A program made the position numbers and the translations under genes. Positions 1-7,168 of a stretch of 9,550 nt of DNA are shown here, piece by piece (position 1 is the first letter of the stretch; the number at the start of each line of letters is the position of its first letter). The stretch covers positions 1-9,550 of the forward strand of contig JASFUX010000133.1 of assembly GCA_050050115.1 (NCBI GenBank), written 5' to 3'. The notes below the pieces were generated by a model. That model saw only the letters and a program-made list of their open reading frames with translations, was not told the DNA's origin and made no database searches. Source of the stretch: JASFUX01 sp050050115 (GTDB taxonomy: Bacteria; Pseudomonadota; Alphaproteobacteria; Caulobacterales; Maricaulaceae).

Positions 1-1586
1 GACCGGACCTTCCGACGGGGGGGGTGATCGTCGAGCCCGCGGACTCCATGCTGACGACTTACGAGAGCGGCAAGGGCGCCTTCCGCGTGCGTGCGTGCTG
101 GGAAGTCGAGCAGCTTGGGCGCGGCGTCTGGCAGGTCATCGTCACCGAGATTCCGTATCAGGTGCAAAAATCCAAGCTGATCGAGCGGCTCGCCGATCTC
201 GTGGAGACGCGCAAAGCGCCGCTTCTCGGCGACGTGCGCGACGAGAGTGCGGAGGACATCCGCATCGTCCTTGAACCGAAGGCCCGGACGGTCGACCCCG
301 AAATGCTGATGGAATCGCTGTTTCGGCAGTGCGATCTCGAAACCCGCGTGCAGCTCAACATGAACGTTCTCGACGCGGACGGCGCGCCGCGGGTGATGAA
401 CCTAAAAGACGCGCTCCAAGCGTTTCTCGATCACCGTCGCGAATGTCTGCAACGCCGCACGGCCAAGCGGCTCGAGAAGATCGCCGACCGGCTTGAGGTG
501 CTGGCCGGCTATCTCGTCGCCTACCTCAACATCGATGAGGTGATCGCGATCATCCGCGAGGAGGACGAGCCCAAGCCGGTGATGATGAAGCGCTTCTCGC
601 TCACCGACCGGCAGACTGAAGCGATCCTCAACATGCGCTTGAGGTCGTTGCGCAAGCTCGAAGAGATTGAGATCAAGGACGAGAACAAGCGCCTCAAGGC
701 CGAGCAGAAGCAACTAAAGGCGCTCCTGAAGAGCGAGAAGGATCAGTGGACCTCGATCGACGGGGAACTCGCTGAGACCGCCAAGCTGTTTGACCCGAAG
801 TCAGACCTCGGCCGGCGGCGGAGTGATTTTGGCGAGGCGCCCGCCGGCGAGCCGATGTCGATTGAAGCGCTCGTCGTGCGCGAGCCGATCACCGTCGTGC
901 TTTCGAAGAAGGGCTGGATCCGCGCCTTGAAGGGCCGGGTCGAGGACATCTCCGACCTCAAGTACAAAGAAGGCGACGAGCACGGATTTTCAGTGTTCGC
1001 GGAGACCACCGACAAGATCATGATGTTCGCCACCGACGGTCGCGTCTATACGCTCGCCGGCGACAAGCTGCCCGGCGGTCGCGGCCACGGCGAGCCGATC
1101 CGGTTGCAGGTCGATCTCGCCGACGATCAGGCGCCGATCGCGCTTCATCGCTTCGAGGGCGGGCGGAAGTTCCTTCTCGCGAGCCAGTCGGGCCGCGGCT
1201 TCATCGCGCCGGAGGACGAGCTCGTGGCGCTCAAACGCGCCGGCAAGCAGGTGCTCAATGTCGCCGCCAACGAAGAGGCGGCGGTCGCCAAGCTGGTCGA
1301 GGGCGATCATGTCGCCGTGATCGGCGAGAACCGGAAGCTCTTGCTGTTCCCGATCAAGGACCTGCCGGAGATGAGCCGGGGCAAGGGCGTAAGGCTGCAG
1401 TCCTACAAAGATGGCGGATTGCTCGACGCGATGACCTTCGACAAGGCCGAAGGCTTCTTCTGGATCGACGCATCGGACCGCCGACAGACGGCGGACGACT
1501 GGCAGGACTGGCTCGGCAAACGCGCCCAGGCCGGCCGCATCGCGCCGCGCGGCTTTCCGCGCTCCGGGCTGCTTGAGCCGAGGTAA
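1..1586 (+). CDS. parC: DNA topoisomerase IV subunit A (ParC), 5'-truncated by the window edge
   Basis: ParC is the DNA-cleaving subunit of topoisomerase IV, which works with ParE to unlink daughter chromosomes. The frame is open from the first base, and the first full codon is at position 3. The opening residues PDLPTGG followed by VIVEPADS match the conserved GPDFPTGG region of GyrA/ParC, so the GTG at 24 is internal and not a start. The window holds 527 residues. Roughly the first 220 residues of a normal ParC of about 750, including the catalytic tyrosine, lie upstream. Next come the tower region (EIPYQVQKSKLIERLADLV), a charged coiled-coil stretch with the LNMRLRSL motif, and then the beta-pinwheel C-terminal domain (VREPITVVLSKKGWIRALKG, LPGGRGHGEPIRLQ). 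The ending RGKGVRLQ...NRAQAGR-like...GFPRS is typical of alphaproteobacterial ParC; here it reads KRAQAGRIAPRGFPRS. No GyrA-box is seen, which favours ParC over GyrA. The stop is TAA. Confidence 0.96.
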   Translation, partial: PDLPTGGVIVEPADSMLTTYESGKGAFRVRACWEVEQLGRGVWQVIVTEIPYQVQKSKLIERLADLVETRKAPLLGDVRDESAEDIRIVLEPKARTVDPEMLMESLFRQCDLETRVQLNMNVLDADGAPRVMNLKDALQAFLDHRRECLQRRTAKRLEKIADRLEVLAGYLVAYLNIDEVIAIIREEDEPKPVMMKRFSLTDRQTEAILNMRLRSLRKLEEIEIKDENKRLKAEQKQLKALLKSEKDQWTSIDGELAETAKLFDPKSDLGRRRSDFGEAPAGEPMSIEALVVREPITVVLSKKGWIRALKGRVEDISDLKYKEGDEHGFSVFAETTDKIMMFATDGRVYTLAGDKLPGGRGHGEPIRLQVDLADDQAPIALHRFEGGRKFLLASQSGRGFIAPEDELVALKRAGKQVLNVAANEEAAVAKLVEGDHVAVIGENRKLLLFPIKDLPEMSRGKGVRLQSYKDGGLLDAMTFDKAEGFFWIDASDRRQTADDWQDWLGKRAQAGRIAPRGFPRSGLLEPR

Positions 1587-1627
1587 GGCCCGTCCCTGGC
1601 GCTTTAGCCGAATTGCGTTATGTTCCG

Positions 1628-1643
1628 CCGCTCAGAAGCGGAG
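1628..1643 (+). promoter_or_regulatory. lemA ribosome binding site inside a small hairpin
   Basis: GGAG at 1640-1643 lies 9 bases before the lemA ATG at 1653 and is the likely Shine-Dalgarno sequence. A perfect 5-bp inverted repeat, CCGCT (1628-1632) and AGCGG (1637-1641) around the loop CAGA, overlaps its first two bases. The short stem could slightly mask the site, but so short a repeat is easily chance in GC-rich DNA. No convincing promoter hexamers were recognised in the 66-base gap after parC. An A/T-richer patch at 1611-1624 is the only candidate region. Confidence 0.35.
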
Positions 1644-1652
1644 TGAAGGCTC

Positions 1653-2210
1653 ATGTGGATCATTCTCGGTCTCATCGTCCTCGTCGCGGTCGTCCTGGTG
1701 CTGGTCTACAACCGGCTGGTCGCGCTCAGGCAGACGGTCAACCAGGCTTGGGGCGACATCGACGTGCAGCTCAAGCAGCGTCACGACCTGATTCCCAACC
1801 TCGTCGAGACGGTGAAAGGCTACGCAAGTCATGAACGCGAGACCCTCGATGCGGTGATTTCGGCGCGCAACTCCGCACTGGCGGCGGGCGACACCAAGGA
1901 TCTCGCGCAAGCGGAGAACATGCTCTCCGGCGCCCTCAGGCAGCTCTTTGCGCTTGCGGAGTCCTATCCGGACCTCAAGGCCAACACGAACTTTCTCCAG
2001 CTTCAGCGCGACCTCGGCGACATCGAGAACAAGATCGCCGCGGCGCGGCGCTTCTTCAACAACGCGGTCGCCGAGTTCAACACGGCCCAGGAGCAGTTTC
2101 CCGCCGCGCTGTTCGCCAGTCAGTTCGGCTTCGAACCGCGGGACTTCTTCGAGGTGAACGCGTCCGAGCGCGCTGCGGTCGAGGCGCCGCCGTCGGTGTC
2201 CTTCAACTAA
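1653..2210 (+). CDS. lemA: LemA family protein
   Basis: This 185-residue protein belongs to the LemA family: small proteins with one N-terminal membrane segment and a helical-bundle domain. The family's biochemical role is not firmly established. Residues 2-19 are a strongly hydrophobic anchor (IILGLIVLVAVVLVLV). They are followed by the family signature QRHDLIPNLVETVKGYASHE (about residues 42-61) and the second signature YPDLKANTNFLQLQ...IENKIAAARRFFNNAV. The C-terminus, with EQFPAALFA and FGFEPRDFF, is also typical. Length is normal for the family. The ATG at 1653 is supported by GGAG nine bases upstream and puts the membrane segment at the very N-terminus. An M48 protease gene follows after 24 bases; this pairing recurs in many bacteria and suggests a joint role in envelope protein turnover, though that role is inferred. 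Confidence 0.93.
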   Translation: MWIILGLIVLVAVVLVLVYNRLVALRQTVNQAWGDIDVQLKQRHDLIPNLVETVKGYASHERETLDAVISARNSALAAGDTKDLAQAENMLSGALRQLFALAESYPDLKANTNFLQLQRDLGDIENKIAAARRFFNNAVAEFNTAQEQFPAALFASQFGFEPRDFFEVNASERAAVEAPPSVSFN

Positions 2211-2221
2211 GGACGAAACCA

Positions 2222-2225
2222 GAGG
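2222..2225 (+). promoter_or_regulatory. Ribosome binding site supporting the GTG start of the M48 protease
   Basis: GAGG lies nine bases before GTG 2235. The next in-frame ATG is at codon 40, inside the first membrane segment, so this site decides the start. Confidence 0.55.
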
Positions 2226-2234
2226 TCGAAAGCG

Positions 2235-3209
2235 GTGGCGCTGCAGGCGGTCGGGCTTCAGACCTACATCTGGAACAACAATCTCAAGAGCATCGCGCTG
2301 CTCGCTGGATTTCCGGTGCTGCTGCTCGCGATCGCCTATGCGCTCGTGCTGATGTTCGTCGCCGGCGGCGCGTCGTCGCTCAACGAAGGGTTCGCTCAGG
2401 CCGGTCGGGCCATGCCGGTCGCCGCGCCGATAGCGATCGCCGTTGCGGGCGGTTGGTTCGCCGTGGCCTATGTCGGCCATCAGGCGATCATCAACATGGC
2501 CACAGGCTCGAAAGACGTTCAGCGGATCGACGAGCCCGATCTCTACAACATGCTCGAAAATCTATGCGTCTCGCGCGGTCTGCCGACGCCGCGCCTGCGG
2601 ATTATCGAGACCCCGGCGCGCAACGCTTTCGCCAGCGGCCTGACCGGGCGCGCGGCCGTGATCACCGTCACCCGCGGCTTGATGGAGACGCTCGAGCCAG
2701 ATGAGTTGGAAGCGGTGCTCGCTCATGAGCTCTCGCACGTGCGCCATCGAGATATCAGGCTCCTGGTGATCGCCGTCGTCTTTGTCGGGATCATCTCGTT
2801 CGTCGGCGAGGTACTGTTCCGGGGGATGTTCTACACCAACCTCGGCCGCACCACGGGCCGGTCGCGCCGCAGCGGAGGCGGCAACGCCGGCGTGCTGGTG
2901 CTGCTGGCGTTCGCGATCATCGCGCTGTCCTATCTGCTTGCCATCCTGATCCGCTTCGCCTTGTCGCGCCGCCGCGAGTATCTTGCGGACGCGGGCGCGG
3001 TGGAGCTGACGAAGAACCCTGATGCGATGATCCGGGCGCTGCAGAAGATCGCCGGTCATTCCGAGATCGAGCGCGCGCCGCAGGAGGTCCGCGAGATGTT
3101 CTTCGACAACAAGGCCGCAGGATTCGCCAGCTTGTTCGCGACCCATCCGCCGATCGATGCGCGGATCGAGGCGCTCAAGACCTACGCGGGCGGGCAGGTC
3201 ATGGGCTGA
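2235..3209 (+). CDS. M48 family membrane zinc metalloprotease (HtpX-like)
   Basis: This is a 324-residue integral membrane endopeptidase of the M48 (HtpX/Ste24) family, expected to cleave misfolded or damaged membrane proteins. The zinc-binding motif is VLAHELSHVRHRD, with H164, E165 and H168 as the HEXXH residues. The third zinc ligand is E248 in RREYLADAGAVEL, with D252 conserved after it. Hydrophobic segments are at about residues 20-44, 62-84, 174-194 and 218-241, the four-segment pattern of HtpX. The conserved ARNAFASG segment before the active site (about 128-135) is present. The final ATHPPIDARIEAL motif is the usual C-terminal signature. The start is GTG at 2235, chosen because GAGG at 2222-2225 lies nine bases upstream. 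It follows lemA after 24 bases and is probably co-transcribed with it. It is a relative of HtpX, not clearly the orthologue, so no symbol is given. Its last 11 bases overlap the end of the convergent TRAP large permease gene. Confidence 0.93.
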   Translation: MALQAVGLQTYIWNNNLKSIALLAGFPVLLLAIAYALVLMFVAGGASSLNEGFAQAGRAMPVAAPIAIAVAGGWFAVAYVGHQAIINMATGSKDVQRIDEPDLYNMLENLCVSRGLPTPRLRIIETPARNAFASGLTGRAAVITVTRGLMETLEPDELEAVLAHELSHVRHRDIRLLVIAVVFVGIISFVGEVLFRGMFYTNLGRTTGRSRRSGGGNAGVLVLLAFAIIALSYLLAILIRFALSRRREYLADAGAVELTKNPDAMIRALQKIAGHSEIERAPQEVREMFFDNKAAGFASLFATHPPIDARIEALKTYAGGQVMG

Positions 3210-4884
3210 GCGGCCCGTCCGAGAACATCACCTCAGGCAGCCAGGTGGCGAGCATCGGGAAGGCGGCGACGGCGATGATCGCGGCGAGCTGGATGAACAC
3301 ATAGGGCGCCGCGCCTCTGTAGATCGCCATCGTGCTCACGGAGTCCGGCGCCACGCCTCTGAGGTAGAACAGCGCGAAACCGAATGGGGGCGTCAGGAAC
3401 GACGTCTGCAGATTGATCGCCATCAGCACGCCCAACCACACCGGATCGACGCCCAAGGTCAGGAGCGGCGGCGCAACCAGAGGCACAATCACAAACGTGA
3501 TCTCGATGAAGTCGAGAAAGAAGCCCAAGAGGAACATCGCCAGCATGACGATCAGCACGCCGATCGCGGCGGCGGCCTGATCGCTTTGCCTGAAGGTTTC
3601 TGCTGTCTCGGCGAACCCGAACGTCTCCAGTCCGCCCGCGACAAGTCCCGAGATCCCGTCCGTGCTCGAGGCGAGCATGCTCTCGATCAGCTCATCGCCG
3701 CCGAGACCGCGGAAGACGAGCGTGAAGATCGTCGCGCCGATCAGGATCACGAACACCATCGAAGAGATCTGCGCCGTGTCGCGCGTGACGTCGTGAACCA
3801 CTTTGCTTGGCCACAGACGGTGCAGCGACGCGGCGACGCCGAGCGCTGCGAGGAGGCAGAGTCCGAAAGCCGCAAAGATGCTGGTTTGCTCGATCGCGCT
3901 CGGCGCATCTCGGCCGAGCCGGAGGTCGACGACCGCGTTGAGCGCGAGCAGGCCGCCGACGGCGAGCGCCCCGGCGATCACGAGAGCGAACGTCATCCGC
4001 CCCGCCGCCCGCGAGTCCTTCTTGCGCGCGGCGGCCAGATAGATCGCGCCGACGGCGCCGATCGCCGCGGCCTCGGTCGGCGTAGCGATTCCTCCGAGAA
4101 TTGATCCGAGAACGGCGAGAATGAGCACGAGCGGCGGGAACAACGCGTTCATCACGCGGGCGAAGGGGACGGACTCGCGCTCGGCCTTCGGCACGTGCGG
4201 CGCGGCGTCGGGCTTCAAAATCGCCGTGATGACGACGTAAAGAGCGTAGGCGCCGACGAGCAGCAATCCCGGAATGAGCGCACCGGCGAAGAGATGGCCG
4301 ACGGACACCGTGTCGCGCGCGATTGTTCCGGCGCCGGCTTGCGAAGCGCTGTAGGCCGAGCCCATGACGTCGCCCAGGAGCACCAGGACGATCGAAGGCG
4401 GAATGATCTGACCGAGGGTGCCCGAGGCTGCGATCGTGCCGCTTGCTAGGCTGGGCGCGTAGCCGCGCTTGAGCATGGTCGGCAGAGAGAGGAGCCCCAT
4501 GGTCACGACGGTCGCGCCGACGATGCCGGTCGAAGCCGCAAGCAGCGCGCCGACTGCGACGACGGAGATGCCGAGCCCGCCGCGCACCGCGCCCATGACC
4601 GCGCCCATCGTCTCGAGCAGGTCCTCGGCGATCTTCGACTTCTCGAGCATCACGCCCATGAACACGAACAGCGGCACGGCGATGAGCACCTGGTTGATCA
4701 TCACGCCGTAGATCCGCGCCGGGGTGTTGGCGAGATAGAACGGATCGAAGACGCCCAGCCGCCAGCCAATGAAAGCGAAGACCAGCGCGACGCCGGCGAG
4801 CGAATAGGCGACGGGGAAGCCGCAAAGCAGCACCGCGAGCGCAGCAAGGAACATCAGAAGATCGAGATGCTCGAGAAGGTTCAT
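3199..4884 (-). CDS. dctM: TRAP transporter large permease (DctM type, with internal insertion)
   Basis: This is the large, ion-coupled transport subunit of a tripartite (TRAP) transporter, acting in the inner membrane with the small permease and the binding protein encoded just upstream. It has 561 residues and is hydrophobic throughout. Family motifs are INQVLIAVPLFVFMGVMLEKS (about 63-83; V for L at a few sites), ASTGIVGATVVTMG, SGTLGQIIPPSIVLVLLG, GGIATPTEAAAIGAVGA (264-280) and the C-terminal NLQTSFLTPPFGFALFYLRG. Canonical DctM is about 425-430 residues. The extra length lies mainly at about 285-365, which contains two additional hydrophobic segments, with a further loop at about 403-438. 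Longer large subunits are known in the mannitol/chloroaromatic (FcbT-like) branch that includes TakP-type systems, so this is probably genuine and not a fusion artefact. The ATG start lies 13 bases after the small permease stop, with AAGG overlapping that stop. The gene ends tail to tail with the M48 gene, overlapping it by 11 bases. Confidence 0.94.
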   Translation of the reverse strand: MNLLEHLDLLMFLAALAVLLCGFPVAYSLAGVALVFAFIGWRLGVFDPFYLANTPARIYGVMINQVLIAVPLFVFMGVMLEKSKIAEDLLETMGAVMGAVRGGLGISVVAVGALLAASTGIVGATVVTMGLLSLPTMLKRGYAPSLASGTIAASGTLGQIIPPSIVLVLLGDVMGSAYSASQAGAGTIARDTVSVGHLFAGALIPGLLLVGAYALYVVITAILKPDAAPHVPKAERESVPFARVMNALFPPLVLILAVLGSILGGIATPTEAAAIGAVGAIYLAAARKKDSRAAGRMTFALVIAGALAVGGLLALNAVVDLRLGRDAPSAIEQTSIFAAFGLCLLAALGVAASLHRLWPSKVVHDVTRDTAQISSMVFVILIGATIFTLVFRGLGGDELIESMLASSTDGISGLVAGGLETFGFAETAETFRQSDQAAAAIGVLIVMLAMFLLGFFLDFIEITFVIVPLVAPPLLTLGVDPVWLGVLMAINLQTSFLTPPFGFALFYLRGVAPDSVSTMAIYRGAAPYVFIQLAAIIAVAAFPMLATWLPEVMFSDGPLSP

Positions 4885-4897
4885 CGCCGCGCCCGCC

Positions 4898-5989
4898 TTA
4901 TGCGCCCGGATGCGTCGGCGCGCCGCCCGCTTCGCCGCCGGCGTCCTCGCCGACGAGGATCAACGCGGAGCGGGCGGCGAGGGACGCGCCTTGGGCGAGA
5001 AGGATCGTCGCAAACGCGGGGATCACGGTCTTGAGCAGGAACACCAGCGGCAGGCCGTCGGTCTCGCCTGAACGCTCGCCGGAGCCGCCAAGGGCGCTCC
5101 AGCTGATGTCGACATAACCGCCCGAGTAGATGAGCACGACGAGACACATCGGCGCGAGCAGCACATAGACGCCGATGAAGTTGACCAGCGCTTTCGCGCG
5201 CGGGGCCATCGATCCGTAGAAGACGTCGACCCTGACGTGCCCGTCGGCTTTCAGCGTCGCGGCGGCCATCAGCATGAACATCGCCGCATGCAGATAAATG
5301 ATGATCTCGGCGAGTTTGGTGAAGGTGATGCCGAAGACGTAGCGCTGGGTGACCGCTGTAGCGACGACGAGCACGAGCGCCAGCGCCGCCCATCGTGTCG
5401 CCGCGCCGAGGAGGCCAGTCAGATAGTCGACGACGTCGGCGCTGAGCCGGGTCAGAGCGACGATCGGATGCCGGCCGCCGGGGCGCGTGAGCAAAGGCGA
5501 AAGCAGGACGAGCGTGGCGACGGCGGCGAAGCTCAGCGCCCAAGGCAGCAGCCGCCCGAGCGCGACGAAGACAATCGCTGCGGCGAGCGGCGCAAGTCCG
5601 ACGACAGCGGCGCCGGCGCGCAACGGCAGGCCGCGCGCGCCGCGCAGCGCGCTCGCCCAAGCGGCGCCGAGCGAGCCTGAGGCAGGCGCAAGCTTCAGAG
5701 CGACGGCGAAGACCGCGAGGATGACGGGCAGCCACAGAATTCCGAGCAAGCCCCAGCCGAGCCAACCCAGCACCGCAGCGACCTGTGCAGCGTCGTCATG
5801 AAGCGTTCCGCCGGGGACGATCCAGCCGACGACCCGAACCGGCAGCGTGATCACGAAAAGAACGACGGTTCGGACGGCCGGAAACGCCGAAGCGACGATG
5901 GCGACGATCGAGAAGCCGGCGAAGACCCAGAAGCCCGGGCCTTGCGCACCGGTTGCGTCGGTGTCCTGGGGTCGTCCGGACTCCGCCAT
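4898..5989 (-). CDS. dctQ: TRAP transporter small permease (DctQ type) with long N-terminal membrane extension
   Basis: This is the small membrane subunit of the TRAP transporter; in the family it pairs with the large permease and helps the binding protein dock. At 363 residues it is about twice the usual 160-220. The recognisable DctQ domain covers about residues 185-345, with four hydrophobic segments (about 197-215, 224-246, 268-288, 313-335) and the hallmarks TQRYVFG (214-220) and LKADGHVRVDVFYGS (246-260). Residues 1-180 are an extra region with about four hydrophobic segments (about 20-50, 72-98, 127-145, 148-168) that I cannot assign to a family. The extension appears real: no ATG occurs between codon 1 and codon 237, no GTG start lies near the DctQ domain, and ATG 5989 sits five bases after the dctP stop. 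The ribosome binding site is weak, suggesting translational coupling to dctP. The C-terminal tail is Gly/Ala-rich. Confidence 0.9.
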   Translation of the reverse strand: MAESGRPQDTDATGAQGPGFWVFAGFSIVAIVASAFPAVRTVVLFVITLPVRVVGWIVPGGTLHDDAAQVAAVLGWLGWGLLGILWLPVILAVFAVALKLAPASGSLGAAWASALRGARGLPLRAGAAVVGLAPLAAAIVFVALGRLLPWALSFAAVATLVLLSPLLTRPGGRHPIVALTRLSADVVDYLTGLLGAATRWAALALVLVVATAVTQRYVFGITFTKLAEIIIYLHAAMFMLMAAATLKADGHVRVDVFYGSMAPRAKALVNFIGVYVLLAPMCLVVLIYSGGYVDISWSALGGSGERSGETDGLPLVFLLKTVIPAFATILLAQGASLAARSALILVGEDAGGEAGGAPTHPGA

Positions 5990-5994
5990 TGGGC

Positions 5995-7113
5995 TCAGGT
6001 TTCGCCAGCGCTGCGCTGCGCCAGATAAGGACCGTCGGCGACGCCGGACCAGGCGATGGCGCGTCCGCGCGCCGCGGCGTAGCTATCGTAGATCCGCTGG
6101 GCGAGGGGATCGCCGGCGACGGAGGAGGAGACGACATCGCTCGAAACCGCGCGCACGCGCGACCAGACGTCTTCGGGAAACGAGCGCAGCTCGATGCCGT
6201 GATCATTCCGCAAGCTTTCGAGCGCGACGCCGTTGTAGTGCTCGTATTCGCCGATCGACGCGGCGTGCGCCCAGGCGCAGGCGGCCTGGATCACCCGCTG
6301 GTGCTCGGCCGGCAGGCTTTCCCAGACACCAAGATTGATCCCGCAAGAAAGCAGCGAGCCTGGCTCGTGGAAGCCCGGTCCGTAGTAGTAGGGCGCGACG
6401 GTGTGAAAGCCCTTCTCAAGATCGTTCCAGGGGCCGACCCACTCGGTCGCGTCGATCCGGCCGGACTGAAGCGCCTGGAAGATCTCCGAACCGGCCATGG
6501 TCTCGGCCGCGCCGCCAAGCTCGCGAACGACCTCTCCGCCAAGGCCTGGGATGCGCATCTTCAGACCACGCATGTCTTCGAGCGAATTGATCTCGCGCTT
6601 GAACCAGCCGCCCATCTGGTGGCCGGTGGTGCCGGCCGCGAAGGCGATGACCCCGAATTGCGCCGAGAGTTCGTTCCAAAGCTCGCCGCCGCCGCCGTAG
6701 TCGATCCAGCCCGTCATCTCCGAATGGGTCAGGCCCATCGGCACGGCGGTGAAGAAGTTGAAGCCCTTGGACTTGCCCTGCCAGTAGTATTCAGCCGCGT
6801 GGTACATGTCCGCGCCGCCCGAGGCGACGGCGTCGAAGCTTTCAAGCGCCGGGACGATCTCGCCGGCCGGATAGAGCGTGACCTCAAGCTCGCCGTTCGA
6901 CAGGTGTCCGATCATCTCGGCCGTGCGCACGGCCATCGTGCCAAGGCCCTGCGAGTTGGCGTCCCAGGCCGTGACCATGCGCAGCCGCCGCGTCGCGCGC
7001 GCCGTGCGCGCTTCGCCGGAGCCGGCCGATTGCTCGGGCGCAGGCGTGCAGGCCGCCGCGGCGCCGGCCGCGGCGGCGAGGCTGATGAGCGTGCGGCGGT
7101 CGATCCGTTCCAT
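5995..7113 (-). CDS. dctP: TRAP transporter substrate-binding protein, TakP-like (DctP family)
   Basis: This 372-residue extracytoplasmic protein binds substrate and delivers it to the dctQM-encoded permease. The leader MERIDRRTLISLAAAAG has a Tat-like twin arginine (R6-R7). It is followed by AAAAC with C22, a possible though non-classical lipobox, and then a Ser/Ala/Gly-rich linker. The mature part closely resembles Rhodobacter TakP, a 2-oxoacid binder, and related lactate binders. It shows LYPAGEIVPALESFDAV, the YYWQGK motif (109-114), FNFFTAVPMGLT (118-129), QMGGWF (166-171), LKMRIPGLGGEV with R187 (the family's carboxylate-binding arginine) and ATEWVGPWNDL (222-232, the substrate and cation contact region in TakP). 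I infer a 2-oxoacid or similar monocarboxylate substrate. The start at 7113 is chosen from AGGGG nine bases upstream and the signal sequence; starts further upstream would run into bpt. The stop is five bases before dctQ. Confidence 0.94.
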   Translation of the reverse strand: MERIDRRTLISLAAAAGAAAACTPAPEQSAGSGEARTARATRRLRMVTAWDANSQGLGTMAVRTAEMIGHLSNGELEVTLYPAGEIVPALESFDAVASGGADMYHAAEYYWQGKSKGFNFFTAVPMGLTHSEMTGWIDYGGGGELWNELSAQFGVIAFAAGTTGHQMGGWFKREINSLEDMRGLKMRIPGLGGEVVRELGGAAETMAGSEIFQALQSGRIDATEWVGPWNDLEKGFHTVAPYYYGPGFHEPGSLLSCGINLGVWESLPAEHQRVIQAACAWAHAASIGEYEHYNGVALESLRNDHGIELRSFPEDVWSRVRAVSSDVVSSSVAGDPLAQRIYDSYAAARGRAIAWSGVADGPYLAQRSAGET

Positions 7114-7122
7114 CGCGTAAGT

Positions 7123-7127
7123 CCCCT
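7123..7127 (-). promoter_or_regulatory. Ribosome binding site of dctP
   Basis: On the minus strand AGGGG lies nine bases before the ATG at 7113. It fixes the dctP start over longer in-frame candidates. The whole gap between bpt and dctP (7114-7168) is only 55 bases. It holds no clear terminator or promoter; a GGCCG/CGGCC pair with a nine-base loop is present but has no T-run. Confidence 0.65.
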
Positions 7128-7168
7128 GAATGTTTCGCGGCGAGGCCGTGCGAAAGGCGGCCCGAGTA

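Noticed and set aside
24..26. GTG at 24 as the start of the first gene
   Set aside because: The frame is open upstream, and the residues before it spell the conserved PDLPTGG segment of ParC, so this is internal.
1632..2480. Minus-strand open frame of 282 codons covering lemA
   Set aside because: It is antisense to lemA and the start of the M48 gene, both strongly supported by family motifs. Its own translation is Arg-rich and unrecognisable.
3157..4104. Plus-strand open frame of 315 codons opposite the TRAP large permease
   Set aside because: Its composition is dominated by Arg, Glu, Asp and His in low-complexity runs, which is the mirror of a hydrophobic membrane gene on the other strand. 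It has no domain and no ribosome binding site.
4881..5765. Minus-strand frame of 294 codons inside the small permease gene
   Set aside because: It is out of frame with the DctQ domain, very Arg-rich and without a start context. It is a frame shadow and not an overlapping gene.
7132..7166. Possible terminator hairpin between bpt and dctP
   Set aside because: The GGCCG/CGGCC pair has a nine-base loop, only five stem pairs and no following T-run. Similar pairs are common in GC-rich DNA.
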